Of a stretch of 64,000 bases of DNA, positions 1-12,944 are shown piece after piece. The position numbers and the translations under genes are program-made. Each line of letters opens with the position of its first letter. Position 1 is the stretch's first letter. Source of the stretch: Amblyomma americanum (taxonomy: Eukaryota; Arthropoda; Arachnida; Ixodida; Ixodidae); the NCBI RefSeq assembly GCF_052857255.1, contig NW_027526486.1, positions 2,542,001-2,606,000 on the forward strand, written 5' to 3'. The notes under the pieces are model-generated. The model saw nothing but the letters and a program-made list of their open reading frames with translations, did no database searches and was not told the origin of the DNA.

Positions 1-780
1 AAAATCGATGCTCTTGAATCATGCTAGTTTCGATCTAAAACGATGTATCCCGTTGTTTTGAGCCGGAATACAAGTTTTCGCGCAGTTCTGAGAGAAAAAG
101 TTTACACCTTTCTGTCGTCTACTCTTCGACGACTTGTAAAAACGATGATCGTGAATCTTGCTAGTTTCAATCTAAAACGATGTATTCCGTTGTTTTGAGC
201 CGGAATACAAGTTTTCGCGGAGTTCTGAGAGAAAAAGTTTACACCTTTCTCTCGTGTACTCTTCGACGACGTGTAAAAGCGATGCTCGTGAATCTTGCTG
301 GTTTCGATCTAAAACGATGTATCCCGTTGTCTTGAGCCGGAATAGAAGATTTTCGCGCAGTTCTGAGAGAAAAAGTTTACACCTTTCTCTCGTCTACTCT
401 TCGAGGACTTGTAAAATCGATGCTCGTGAATCTAGCTAGTTTTGATCTAAAACGATGTATCCCGTTGTTTTGAGCCGGAATACAAGTTTTCGCGCAGTTC
501 TGAGAGAAAAAGTTTACACCTTTCTCTCGTCTACTATTCGACGACTTGTAAAATCGATTCTCGTGAATCTTGCTAGTTTCGACCTAAAACGATGTATCCC
601 TTTGTTTTGAGCCGGAATACAAGTTTTCGCGCAGTTCTGAGAGAAAACGTTTACACCTTTCTCTCGTGTACTCTTCGACGACTTGTAAAATCGATGCTCG
701 TGAATCATGCTAGTTTCGATCTAAAACGATGTATCCCGTTGTTTTGAGCCGGAATACAAGATTTTCGCGCAATTCTGAGA
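1..780 (+). repeat. Higher-order block A, copy 1
   Basis: This block is almost identical to 4529-5308 at offset 4528 and to 9806-10585 at offset 9805. Shared private variants include ATGATCGTGAATC near 144, GTAAAAGCGATG near 276 and CCGGAATAGAAG near 338. Confidence 0.85.
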
Positions 781-1080
781 GAAAAAGTTTACACCTTTCT
801 CTCGTCTACTCTTCGAGGACTTGTAAAATCGATGCTCGTGAATCTAGCTAGTTTTGATCTAAAACGATGTATCCCGTTGTTTTGAGCCGGAATACAAGTT
901 TTCGCGCAGTTCTGAGAGAAAAAGTTTACACCTTTCTCTCGTCTACTATTCGACGACTTGTAAAATCTATGCTCGTGAATCTTGCTAGTTTCGACCTAAA
1001 ACGATGTATCCCTTTGTTTTGAGCCAGAATACAAGCTTTCGCGAAGTTCTGAGAGAAAAAGTTTACACCTTTCTCTCGTG

Positions 1081-2155
1081 TACTCTTCGACGACTTGTAG
1101 AATCGATGCTCGTGAATCATGCTAGTTTCTATCTAAAACGATGTATCCCGTTGTTTTGAGCCGGAATACAAGTTTTCGCGCAGTTCTGAGAGAAAACGTT
1201 TACACCTTTCTCTCGTCTACTCTTCGACGACTTGTAAAATTGATGCTCTTGAATCATGCTAGTTTCGATCTAAAACGATGTATCCCGTTGTTTTGAGCCG
1301 GAATACAAGTTTTCGCGCAGTTCTGAGAGAAAAAGTTTACACCTTTCTCTCGTCTACTCTTCGACGACTTGTAAAATCGATGCTCGTGAATCTTACTAGT
1401 TTCAATCTAAAACGATGTATCCCGTTGTTTTGAGCCGGAATACAAGATTTTCGCGCAGTTCTGAGAGAAAAAGTTTACACCTTTCTCTAGTGTACTCTTC
1501 GACGACGTGTAAAAGCGATGCTCGTGAATCTTGCTGGTTTCGATCTAAAACGATGTATTCCGTTGTTTTGAGCCGGAATACAAGATTTTCGCGCAGTTCT
1601 GAGAGAAAAAGTTTACACCTTTCTCTCGTCTACTCTTCGAGGACTTGTAAAATCGATGCTCGTAAATCTAGCTAGTTTTGATCTAAAACGATGTATCCCG
1701 TTGTTTTGAGCCGGAATACAAGTTTTCGCGCAGTTCTGAGAGAAAAAGTTTTACACCTTTCTCTCGTCTACTATTCGACGACTTGTAAAATCGATGCTCG
1801 TGAATCTTGCTAGTTTCGACCTAAAACGATGTATCCCTTTGTTTTGAGCCGGAATACAAGTTTTCGCGCAGTTCTGAGAGAAAAAGTTTACACCTTTCTC
1901 TCGTGTACTCTTCGACGACTTGTAGAATCGATGCTCGTGAATCATGCTAGTTTCTATCTAAAACGATGTATCCCGTTGTTTTGAGCCGGAATACAAGTTT
2001 TCGCGCAGTTCTGAGAGAAAACGTTTACACCTTTCTCTCGTCTACTCTTCGACGACTTGTAAAATCGATGCTCTTGAATCATGCTAGTTTCGATCTAAAA
2101 CGATGTATCCCGTTGTTTTGAGCCGGAATACAAGTTTTCGCGCAGTTCTGAGAGA
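1081..2155 (+). repeat. Higher-order block B, copy 1
   Basis: This matches about 3550-4623 at offset 2469, falling to 2468 after one extra T near 1749 (AGTTTTACACC). Shared markers are TAGAATCG near 1099 and CTCTAGTGTACTC near 1485. Confidence 0.82.
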
Positions 2156-3549
2156 AAACGTTTACACCTTTCTCTCGTGTACTCTTCGACGACTTGTAAA
2201 ATCGATGCTCGTGAATCATGCTAGTTTCGATCTAAAACGATGTATCCCGTTGTTTTGAGCCGGAATACAAGTTTTCGCGCAGTTCTGAGAGAAAAAGTTT
2301 ACACCTTTCTCTCGTCTACTATTCGACAACTTGTAAAATCGATGCTCGTGAATCTTGCTAGTTTCGATCTAAAACGATCTATCCCATTGTTTTGAGCCGG
2401 AATACAAGTTTTCGCGCAGTTCTGAGAGAAAAAGTTTACACCTTTCTCTCGTGCACTCTTCGACGACTTGTAAAATCGATGTTCGTGAATCATGCTAGTT
2501 TCGATCTAAAACGATGTATCCCGTTGTTTTGAGCCGGAATACAAGTTTTCGCGGAGTTCTGAGAGAAAAAGTTTACACCTTTCTCTCGTGTACTCTTCGA
2601 CGACGTGTAAAATCGATGCTCGTGAATCTTGCTAGTTTCGACCTAAAACGATGTATCCCGTTGTTTTGAGCCGGAATACAAGTTTTCGCGCAGTTCTGAG
2701 AGAAAACGTTTACACCTTTCTCTCGTGTACTCTTCGAAGACTTGTAAAATCAATGCTCGTGAATCTTGCTAGTTTCGATCTAAAACGATGTATCCAGTTG
2801 TTTTGAGCCGGAGTACAAGTTTTCGCGCAGTTCTGAGAGAAAACATTTACACCTTTCTCTCGTGTACTCTTCGACGACTTGTAAAATCCATGCTCGTGAA
2901 TCTTGCTAGTTTCGACCTAAAACGATGTATCCCTTTGTTTTGAGCCGGAATACAAGTTTTCGCGCAGTTCTGAGAGAAAAAGTTTACACCTTTCTTTCGT
3001 CTACTCTTCGACGACTTGTAAAATCAATGCTCGTGAATCTTGCTAGTTTCGATCTAAAACGATCTATCCCATTGTTTTGAGCCGGAATACAAGTTTTCGC
3101 GCAGTTCTGAGAGAAAAAGTTTACACCTTTCTCTCGTGCACTCTTCAAAGACTTGTAAAATCGATGCTCGTGAATCATGCTAGTTTCGATCTAAAACGAT
3201 GTATCCCGTAGTTTTGAGCCGGAATACAAGTTTTCGCGCAGTTCTGAGAGAAAAAGTTTACACCTTTCTCTCGTCTAGTCTTCGACGACTTGTAAAAACG
3301 AATCTCGTGAATCTTGCTAGTTTCAATCTAAAACGATGTATTCCGTTGTTTTGAGCCGGAATACAAGTTTTCGCGCAGTTCTGAGAGAAAAAGTTTACAC
3401 CTTTCTCTCGTCTACTATTCGACGACTTGTAAAATCGATTCTCGTGAATCTTGCTACTTTCGACCTAAAACGATGTATCCCTTTGTTTTGGGCCGGAATA
3501 CAAGTTTTCGCGCAGTTCTGAGAGAAAAAGTTTACACCTTTCTCTCGTG

Positions 3550-4623
3550 TACTCTTCGACGACTTGTAGAATCGATGCTCGTGAATCATGCTAGTTTCTA
3601 TCTAAAACGATGTATCCCGTTGTTTTGAGCCGGAATACAAGTTTTCGCGCAGTTCTGAGAGAAAACGTTTACACCTTTCTCTCGTCTACTCTTCGACGAC
3701 TTGTAAAATTGATGCTCTTGAATCATGCTAGTGTCGATCTAAAACGATGTATCCCGTTGTTTTGAGCCGGAATACAAGTTTTCGCGCAGTTCTGAGAGAA
3801 AAAGTTTACACCTTTCTCTCGTCTACTCTTCGACGACTTGTAAAATCGATGCTCGTGAATCTTACTAGTTTCAATCTAAAACGATGTATCCCGTTGTTTT
3901 GAGCCGGAATACAAGATTTTCGCGCAGTTCTGAGAGAAAAAGTTTACACCTTTCTCTAGTGTACTCTTCGACGACGTGTAAAAGCGATGCTCGTGAATCT
4001 TGCTGGTTTCGATCAAAAACGATGTATTCCGTTGTTTTGAGCCGGAATACAAGATTTTCGCGCAGTTCTGAGAGAAAAAGTTTACACCTTTCTCTCTTCT
4101 ACTCTTCGCGGACTTGTAAAATCGATGCTCGTAAATCTAGCTAGTTTTGATCTAAAACGATGTATCCCGTTGTTTTGAGCCGGAATACAAGTTTTAGCGC
4201 AGTTCTGAGAGAAAAAGTTTACACCTTTCTCTCGTCTACTATTCGACGACTTGTAAAATCGATGCTCGTGAATCTTGCTAGTTTCGACCTAAAACGATGT
4301 ATCCCTTTGTTTTGAGCCGGAATACAAGTTTTCGCGCAGTTCTGAGAGAAAAAGTTTACACCTTTCTCTCGTGTACTCTTCGACGACTTGTAGAATCGAT
4401 GCTCGTGAATCATGCTAGTTTCTATCTAAAACGATGTATCCCGTTGTTTTGAGCCGGAATACAAGTTTTCGCGCAGTTCTGAGAGAAAACATTTACACCT
4501 TTCTCTCGTCTACTCTTCGACGACTTGTAAAATCGATGCTCTTGAATCATGCTAGTTTCGATCTAAAACGATGTATCCCGTTGTTTTGAGCCGGAATACA
4601 AGTTTTCGCGCAGTTCTGAGAGA
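3550..4623 (+). repeat. Higher-order block B, copy 2
   Basis: Partner of 1081-2155, with the same TAGAATCG and CTCTAGTGTACTC markers. The edges are approximate. Confidence 0.82.
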
Positions 4624-5308
4624 AAAAGTTTACACCTTTCTCTCGTCTACTCTTCGACGACTTGTAAAAACGATGATCGTGAATCTTGCTAGTTTCAATC
4701 TAAAACGATGTATTCCGTTGTTTTGAGCCGGAATACAAGTTTTCGCGGAGTTCTGAGAGAAAAAGTTTACACCTTTCTCTCGTGTACTCTTCGACGACGT
4801 GTAAAAGCGATGCTCGTGAATCTTGCTGGTTTCGATCTAAAACGATGTATCCCGTTGTCTTGAGCCGGAATAGAAGATTTTCGCGCAGTTCTGAGAGAAA
4901 AAGTTTACACCTTTCTCTCGTCTACTCTTCGAGGACTTGTAAAATCGATGCTCGTGAATCTAGCTAGTTTTGATCTAAAACGATGTATCCCGTTGTTTTG
5001 AGCCGGAATACAAGTTTTCGTGCAGTTCTGAGAGAAAAAGTTTACACCTTTCTCTCGTCTACTATTCGACGACTTGTAAAATCGATTCTCGTGAATCTTG
5101 CTAGTTTCGACCTAAAACGATGTATCCCTTTGTTTTGAGCCGGAATACAAGTTTTCGCGCAGTTCTGAGAGAAAACGTTTACACCTTTCTCTCGTGTACT
5201 CTTCGACGACTTGTAAAATCGATGCTCGTGAATCATGCTAGTTTCGATCTAAAACGATGTATCCCGTTGTTTTGAGCCGGAATACAAGATTTTCGCGCAA
5301 TTCTGAGA
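4529..5308 (+). repeat. Higher-order block A, copy 2
   Basis: This repeats copy 1 until about 5308, where AAAAAG becomes AAAACG and the similarity shifts to another monomer type. Confidence 0.85.
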
Positions 5309-6060
5309 GAAAACGTTTACACCTTTCTCTCGTGTACTCTTCGAAGACTTGTAAAATCAATGCTCGTGAATCTTGCTAGTTTCGATCTAAAACGATGTAT
5401 CCAGTTGTTTTGAGCCGGAATACAAGTTTTCGCGCAGTTCTGAGAGAAAACGTTTACACCTTTCTCTCGTGTACTCTTCGACGACTTGTAAAATCGATGC
5501 TCGTGAATCTTGCTAGTTTCAATCTAAAACGATGTATTCCGTTGTTTTGAGCCGGAATACAAGTTTTCACGGAGTTCTGAGAGAAAAAGTTTACACCTTT
5601 CTCTCGTTTACTCTTCGACGACGTGTAAAAGCGATGCTCGTGAATCTTGCTGGTTTCGATCTAAAACGATGTATCCCGTTGTCTTGAGCCGGAATACAAG
5701 ATTTTCGCGCAGTTCTGAGAGAAAAAGTTTACACCTTTCTCTCGTCTACTCTTCGAGGACTTGTAAAATCGATGCTCGTAAATCTTGCTAGTTTCGACCT
5801 AAAACGATGTATCCCTTTGTTTTGGGCCGGAATACAAGTTTTCGCGCAGTTCTGAGAGAAAAAGTTTACACCTTTCTCTCGTCTACTATTCGACGACTTG
5901 TAAAATCGATTCTCGTGAATCTTGCTAGTTTCGACCTAAAACGATGTATCCCTTTGTTTTGGGCCGGAATACAAGTTTTCGCGCAGTTCTGAGAGAAAAA
6001 GTTTACACCTTTCTCTCGTCTACTATTCGACGACTTGTAAAATCGATTCTCGTGAATCTT

Positions 6061-6848
6061 GCTAGTTTCGATCTAAAACGATGTATCCCGTTGTTTTGAG
6101 CCGCAATACAAGATTTTCGCGCAATTCTGAGAGAAAAAGTTTACACCTTTCTCTCGTCTACTCTTCGAGGACTTGTAAAATCGATGCTCGTGAATCTAGC
6201 TAGTTTTGATCTAAAACGATGTATCCCGTTGTTTTGAGCCGGAATACAAGTTTTCGCGCAGTTCTGAGAGAAAAAGTTTACACCTTTCTCTCGTCTACTA
6301 TTCGACGACTTGTAAAATCTATGCTCGTGAATCTTGCTAGTTTCGACCTAAAACGATGTATCCCTTTGTTTTGAGCCAGAATACAAGCTTTCGCGCAGTT
6401 CTGAGAGAAAAAGTTTACACCTTTCTCTCGTGTACTCTTCGACGACTTGCAAAATCGATGCTCGTGAATCATGCAAGTTTCGATCTAAAACAATGTATCC
6501 CGTTGTTTTGAGCCGGAATACAAGTTTTCGCGCAGTTCTGAGAGAAAACGTTTACACCTTTCTCTCGTCTCCTCTTCGACGACTTGTAAAATCGATGCTC
6601 GTGAATCTTGCTAGTTTCGATCTAAAACGATGTATCCCGTTTTCGCGCAGTTCTGAGAGAAAACGTTTACACATTTCTCTCGTGTACTCTTCGACGACTT
6701 GTAAAATCGATGCTCTTGAATCTTGCGTGTTTCGATCTAAAACGATGTATCCCGTTGTTTTGAGCCGGAATACAAGTTTTCGCGCAGTTCTGAGAGAAAA
6801 CGTTTACACCTTTCTCTCGTCTACTCTTCGACGACTTGTAAAATCGAT
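6061..6848 (+). repeat. Higher-order block C, copy 1 (has 22-bp-deleted monomer)
   Basis: Marked by CCGCAATACAAG near 6101, CCAGAATACAAGC near 6376 and a 22-bp deletion at 6640-6643. Similarity to copy 3 continues to about 7290 (offset 2558). Confidence 0.85.
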
Positions 6849-7680
6849 GCTCGTGAATCTTGCTAGTTTCGATCTAAAACGATGTGTCCCGTTGTTTTGA
6901 GCCGGAATACAAGTTTTGGCGCAGTTCTGAGAGAAAAAGTTTACACCTTTCTCTCGTGTACTCTTCGACTTGTAAAATCGATGCTCGTGAATCTTGCTAG
7001 TTTCAATCTAAAACAATGTATCCCGTTGTTTTGAGCCGGAATACAAGTTTTCGCGCAGTTCTGAGAGAAAAAGTTTACACATTTCTCTCGTGTACTCTTC
7101 GACGACTTGTAGAATCGATGCTCGTGAATCATGCTAGTTTCTATCTAAAACGATGTATCCCGTTGTTTTGAGCCGGAATACAAGTTTTCGCGCAGTTCTG
7201 AGAGAAAACGTTTACACCTTTCTCTCGTCTACTCTTCGACGACTAGTAAAATCGATGCTCTTGAATCATGCTAGTTTCGATCTAAAACGATGTATCCCGT
7301 TGTTTTGAGCCGGAATACAAGTTTTCGCGCAGTTCTGAGAGAAAAAGTTTACACCTTTCTCTCGTCTACTCTTCGAGGACTTGTAAAATCGATGCTCGTG
7401 AATCTAGCTAGTTTTGATCTAAAACGATGTATCCCGTTGTTTTGAGCCGGAATACAAGTTTTCGCGCAGTTCTGAGAGAAAAAGTTTACACCTTTCTCTC
7501 GTCTACTATTCGACGACTTGTAAAATCGATTCTCGTGAATCTTGCTAGTTTCGACCTAAAACGATGTATCCCTTTGTTTTGAGCCGGAATACAAGTTTTC
7601 GCGCAGTTCTGAGAGAAAACGTTTACACCTTTCTCTCGTGTACTCTTCGACGACTTGTAAAATCGATGCTCGTGAATCAT

Positions 7681-8467
7681 GCTAGTTTCGATCTAAAACG
7701 ATGTATCCCGTTGTTTTGAGCCGCAATACAAGATTTTCGCGCAATTCTGAGAGAAAAAGTTTACACCTTTCTCTCGTCTACTCTTCGAGGACTTGTAAAA
7801 TCGATGCTCGTGAATCTAGCTAGTTTTGATCTAAAACGATGTATCCCGTTGTTTTGAGCCGGATTACAAGTTTTCGCGCAGTTCTGAGAGAAAAAGTTTA
7901 CACCTTTCTCTCGTCTACTATTCGACGACTTGTAAAATCTATGCTCGTGAATCTTGCTAGTTTCGACCTAAAACGATGTATCCCTTTGTTTTGAGCCAGA
8001 ATACAAGCTTTCGCGCAGTTCTGAGAGAAAAAGTTTACACCTTTCTCTCGTGTACTCTTCGACGACTTGCAAAATCGATGCTCGTGAATCATGCAAGTTT
8101 CGATCTAAAACAATGTATCCCGTTGTTTTGAGCCGGAATACAAGTTTTCGCGCAGTTCTGAGAGAAAACGTTTACACCTTTCTCTCGTCTCCTCTTCGAC
8201 GACTTGTAAAATCGATGCTCGTGAATCTTGCTAGTTTCGATCTAAAACGATGTATCCCGTTTTCGCGCAGTTCTGAGAGAAAACGTTTACACATTTCTCT
8301 CGTGTACTCTTCGACGACTTGTAAAATCGATGCTCTTGAATCTTGCGTGTTTCGATCTAAAACGATGTATCCCGTTGTTTTGAGCCGGAATACAAGTTTT
8401 CGCGCAGTTCTGAGAGAAAACGTTTACACCTTTCTCTCGTCTACTCTTCGACGACTTGTAAAATCGA
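7681..8467 (+). repeat. Higher-order block C, copy 2
   Basis: This repeats copy 1 at offset 1620 and carries the same deletion at 8260-8263. A private GGATTACAAG near 7861 separates it from the other copies. Confidence 0.85.
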
Positions 8468-8618
8468 TTCTCGTGAATCTTGCTAGTTTCGACCTAAAAC
8501 GATGTATCCCTTTGTTTTGAGCCGGAATACAAGTTTTCGCGCAGTTCTGAGAGAAAACGTTTACACCTTTCTCTCGTGTACTCTTCGACGACTTGTAAAA
8601 TCGATGCTCGTGAATCAT

Positions 8619-9405
8619 GCTAGTTTCGATCTAAAACGATGTATCCCGTTGTTTTGAGCCGCAATACAAGATTTTCGCGCAATTCTGAGAGAAAAAGTTT
8701 ACACCTTTCTCTCGTCTACTCTTCGAGGACTTGTAAAATCGATGCTCGTGAATCTAGCTAGTTTTGATCTAAAACGATGTATCCCGTTGTTTTGAGCCGG
8801 AATACAAGTTTTCGCGCAGTTCTGAGAGAAAAAGTTTACACCTTTCTCTCGTCTACTATTCGACGACTTGTAAAATCTATGCTCGTGAATCTTGCTAGTT
8901 TCGACCTAAAACGATGTATCCCTTTGTTTTGAGCCAGAATACAAGCTTTCGCGCAGTTCTGAGAGAAAAAGTTTACACCTTTCTCTCGTGTACTCTTCGA
9001 CGACTTGCAAAATCGATGCTCGTGAATCATGCAAGTTTCGATCTAAAACAATGTATCCCGTTGTTTTGAGCCGGAATACAAGTTTTCGCGCAGTTCTGAG
9101 AGAAAACGTTTACACCTTTCTCTCGTCTCCTCTTCGACGACTTGTAAAATCGATGCTCGTGAATCTTGCTAGTTTCGATCTAAAACGATGTATCCCGTTT
9201 TCGCGCAGTTCTGAGAGAAAACGTTTACACATTTCTCTCGTGTACTCTTCGACGACTTGTAAAATCGATGCTCTTGAATCTTGCGTGTTTCGATCTAAAA
9301 CGATGTATCCCGTTGTTTTGAGCCGGAATACAAGTTTTCGCGCAGTTCTGAGAGAAAACGTTTACACCTTTCTCTCGTCTACTCTTCGACGACTTGTAAA
9401 ATCGA
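8619..9405 (+). repeat. Higher-order block C, copy 3
   Basis: This follows copy 2 at a period of 938 bp (seven monomers less the deletion), with the deletion at 9198-9201. Confidence 0.85.
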
Positions 9406-9805
9406 TGCTCGTGAATCTTGCTAGTTTCGATCTAAAACGATGTGTCCCGTTGTTTTGAGCCGGAATACAAGTTTTGGCGCAGTTCTGAGAGAAAAAGTTT
9501 ACACCTTTCTCTCGTGTACTCTTCGACTTGTAAAATCGATGCTCGTGAATCTTGCTAGTTTCAATCTAAAACAATGTATCCCGTTGTTTTGAGCCGGAAT
9601 ACAAGTTTTCGCGCAGTTCTGAGAGAAAAAGTTTACACATTTCTCTCGTGTACTCTTCGACGACTTGTAGAATCGATGCTCGTGAATCATGCTAGTTTCT
9701 ATCTAAAACGATGTATCCCGTTGTTTTGAGCCGGAATACAAGTTTTCGCGCAGTTCTGAGAGAAAACGTTTACACCTTTCTCTCGTCTACTCTTCGACGA
9801 CTAGT

Positions 9806-10585
9806 AAAATCGATGCTCTTGAATCATGCTAGTTTCGATCTAAAACGATGTATCCCGTTGTTTTGAGCCGGAATACAAGTTTTCGCGCAGTTCTGAGAGA
9901 AAAATTTTACACCTTTCTCTCGTCTACTCTTCGACGACTTGTAAAAACGATGATCGTGAATCTTGCTAGTTTCAATCTAAAACGATGTATTCCGTTGTTT
10001 TGAGCCGGAATACAAGTTTTCGCGGAGTTCTGAGAGAAAAAGTTTACACCTTTCTCTCGTGTACTCTTCGACGACGTGTAAAAGCGATGCTCGTGAATCT
10101 TGCTGGTTTCGATCTAAAACGATGTATCCCGTTGTCTTGAGCCGGAATAGAAGATTTTCGCGCAGTTCTGAGAGAAAAAGTTTACACCTTTCTCTCGTCT
10201 ACTCTTCGAGGACTTGTAAAATCGATGCTCGTGAATCTAGCTAGTTTTGATCTAAAACGATGTATCCCGTTGTTTTGAGCCGGAATACAAGTTTTCGCGC
10301 AGTTCTGAGAGAAAAAGTTTACACCTTTCTCTCGTCTACTATTCGACGACTTGTAAAATCGATTCTCGTGAATCTTGCTAGTTTCGACCTAAAACGATGT
10401 ATCCCTTTGTTTTGAGCCGGAATACAAGTTTTCGCGCAGTTCTGAGAGAAAACGTTTACACCTTTCTCTCGTGTACTCTTCGACGACTTGTAAAATCGAT
10501 GCTCGTGAATCATGCTAGTTTCGATCTAAAACGATGTATCCCGTTGTTTTGAGCCGGAATACAAGATTTTCGCGCAATTCTGAGA
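9806..10585 (+). repeat. Higher-order block A, copy 3
   Basis: This lies 5277 bp beyond copy 2. It stays similar to copy 1 for longer than copy 2 does, through about 10870 (offset 9805). Confidence 0.82.
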
Positions 10586-12030
10586 GAAAAAGTTTACACC
10601 TTTCTCTCGTCTACTCTTCGAGGACTTGTAAAATCGATGCTCGTGAATCAAGCTATTTTTGATCTAAAACGATGTATCCCGTTGTTTTGAGCCGGAATAC
10701 AAGTTTTCGCGCAGTTCTGAGAGAAAAAGTTTACACCTTTCTCTCGTCTACTATTCGACGACTTGTAAAATCTATGCTCGTGAATCTTCCTAGTTTCGAC
10801 CTAAAACGATGTATCCCTTTGTTTTGAGCCAGAATACAAGCTTTCGCGCAGTTCTGAGAGAAAAAGTTTACACCTTTCTCTCGTCTACTCTTCGAGGACT
10901 TGTAAAATCGATGCTCGTGAATCAAGCTATTTTTGATCTAAAACGATGTATCCCGTTGTTTTGAGCCGGAATACAAGTTTTCGCGCAGTTCTGAGAGAAA
11001 AAGTTTACACCTTTCTCTCGTCTACTATTCGACGACTTGTAAAATCTATGCTCGTGAATCTTGCTAGTTTCGACCTAAAACGATGTATCCCTTTGTTTTG
11101 AGCCAGAATACAAGCTTTCGCGCAGTTCTGAGAGAAAAAGTTTACACCTTTCTCTCGTGTACTCTTCGACGACTTGCAAAATCGATGCTCGTGAATCATG
11201 CAAGTTTCGATCTAAAACAATGTATCCCGTTGTTTTGAGCCGGAATACAAGTTTTCGCGCAGTTCTGAGAGAAAACGTTTACACCTTTCTCTCGTCTCCT
11301 CTTCGACGACTTGTAAAATCGATGCTCGTGAATCTTGCTAGTTTCGATCTAAAACGATGTATCCCGTTTTTTTGAGCCGGTATACAAGTTTTCGCGCAGT
11401 TCTGAGAGAAAACGTTTACACATTTCTCTCGTGTACTCTTCGACGACTTGTAAAATCGATGCTCTTGAATCTTGCGTGTTTCGATCTAAAACGATGTATC
11501 CCGTTGTTTTGAGCCGGAATACAAGTTTTCGCGCAGTTCTGAGAGAAAACGTTTACACCTTTCTCTCGTCTACTCTTCGACGACTTGTAAAATCGATGCT
11601 CGTGAATCTTGCTAGTTTCGATCTAAAACGATGTGTCCCGTTGTTTTGAGCCGGAATACAAGTTTTGGCGCAGTTCTGAGAGAAAAAGTTTACACCTTTC
11701 TCTCGTGTACTCTTCGACTTGTAAAATCGATGCTCGTGAATCTTGCTAGTTTCAATCGAAAACAATGTATCCCGTTGTTTTGAGCCGGAATACAAGTTTT
11801 CGCGCAGTTCTGAGAAAACGTTTGCACCTTTCTCTCGTCTACTCTTCGAAGGCTTGTGAAATCGGTGCTCGTGAATCTTGATAGATTCGATCTAAAACGA
11901 TGTATCCCGTTGTTTTGAGCCGGAATGCAAGTTTTCGCGCAGTTCTGAGAGAAAACGTTTACACATTTCTCTCGTCTACTGTTCGACGACTTGTAATATC
12001 GATGCTCGTGAATCTTGCTAGTTTCGATCT

Positions 12031-12118
12031 GTGCTTCCATGTCTGACTTCTGTCCGGTTTTTAGCGCTGTTCCTATACCATGCAATACCAATTAGCCCGT
12101 CAACTCGCTCTCGTATAC
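12031..12118 (+). repeat. 88-bp insert in satellite monomer, copy 1
   Basis: Non-satellite segment beginning GTGCTTCCATGTCTGACTTC and ending CTCTCGTATAC. It follows TTTCGATCT and is followed by a second TCGATCT (12119-12125), so it has a 7-bp direct repeat at its edges. The carrier monomer then resumes with AAAACAATGTA and TTTTAAGCCGG. I do not recognise the sequence. This copy has the CCGG, CTATACC, CAATTAG version. Confidence 0.9.
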
Positions 12119-12944
12119 TCGATCTAAAACAATGTACCCCTTGTTTTAAGCCGGAATACAAGTTTTCGCGCAGTTCTGAGAGAAAAAGTTTACACCTTTC
12201 TCTCGTCTACTCTTCGACGACTTGTAAAATCGATGCTCGTGAATCTTGCTAGTTTTAATCTAAAACGATGTATCCCGTTGTTTTGAACCGGAATACAAGT
12301 TTTCACGCCGTTCTGAGAGAAAAAGTTTACACCTTTCTTTCGTTTACTATTCGACGACTTGTAAAATCGATGCTCGTGAATCTTGCAAGTTTTAATCTAA
12401 AACGATGTATCCCGTTGTTTTGAACCGGAATACAAGTTTTCACGCCGTTCTGAGAGAAAAAGTTTACACCTTTCTTTCGTTTACTATTCGACGACTTGTA
12501 AAATCGATGCTCGTGAATCTTGCTAGTTTCGAGCTAAAACGATGTATCCCGTTGTTTTGAGCCGGAATACAAGTTTTCGCGCAGTTCTGAGAGAAAACGT
12601 TTACACCTTTCTCTCGTGTACTCTTCGACGACTTGTAAAATCGATGCTCGTGAATCATGCTAGTTTCGATCTAAAACGATGTGTCCCGTTGTTTTGAGCC
12701 GGAATACAAGTTTTGGCGCAGTTCTGAGAGAAAAAGTTTACACCTTTCTCTCGTGTACTCTTCGACTTGTAAAATCGATGCTCGTGAATCTTGCTAGTTT
12801 CAATCTAAAACAATGTATCCCGTTGTTTTGAGCCGGAATACAAGTTTTCGCGCAGTTCTGAGAGAAAAAGTTTGCACCTTTCTCTCGTCTACTCTTCGAA
12901 GACTTGTGAAATCGATGCTCGTGAATCTTGATAGATTCGATCTA

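Noticed and set aside
12031..12118. The 88-bp insert as a tRNA gene, SINE or MITE.
   Set aside because: No A and B box pair, no tail and no inverted ends were seen. It may be a fragment of something larger, but I cannot name it.
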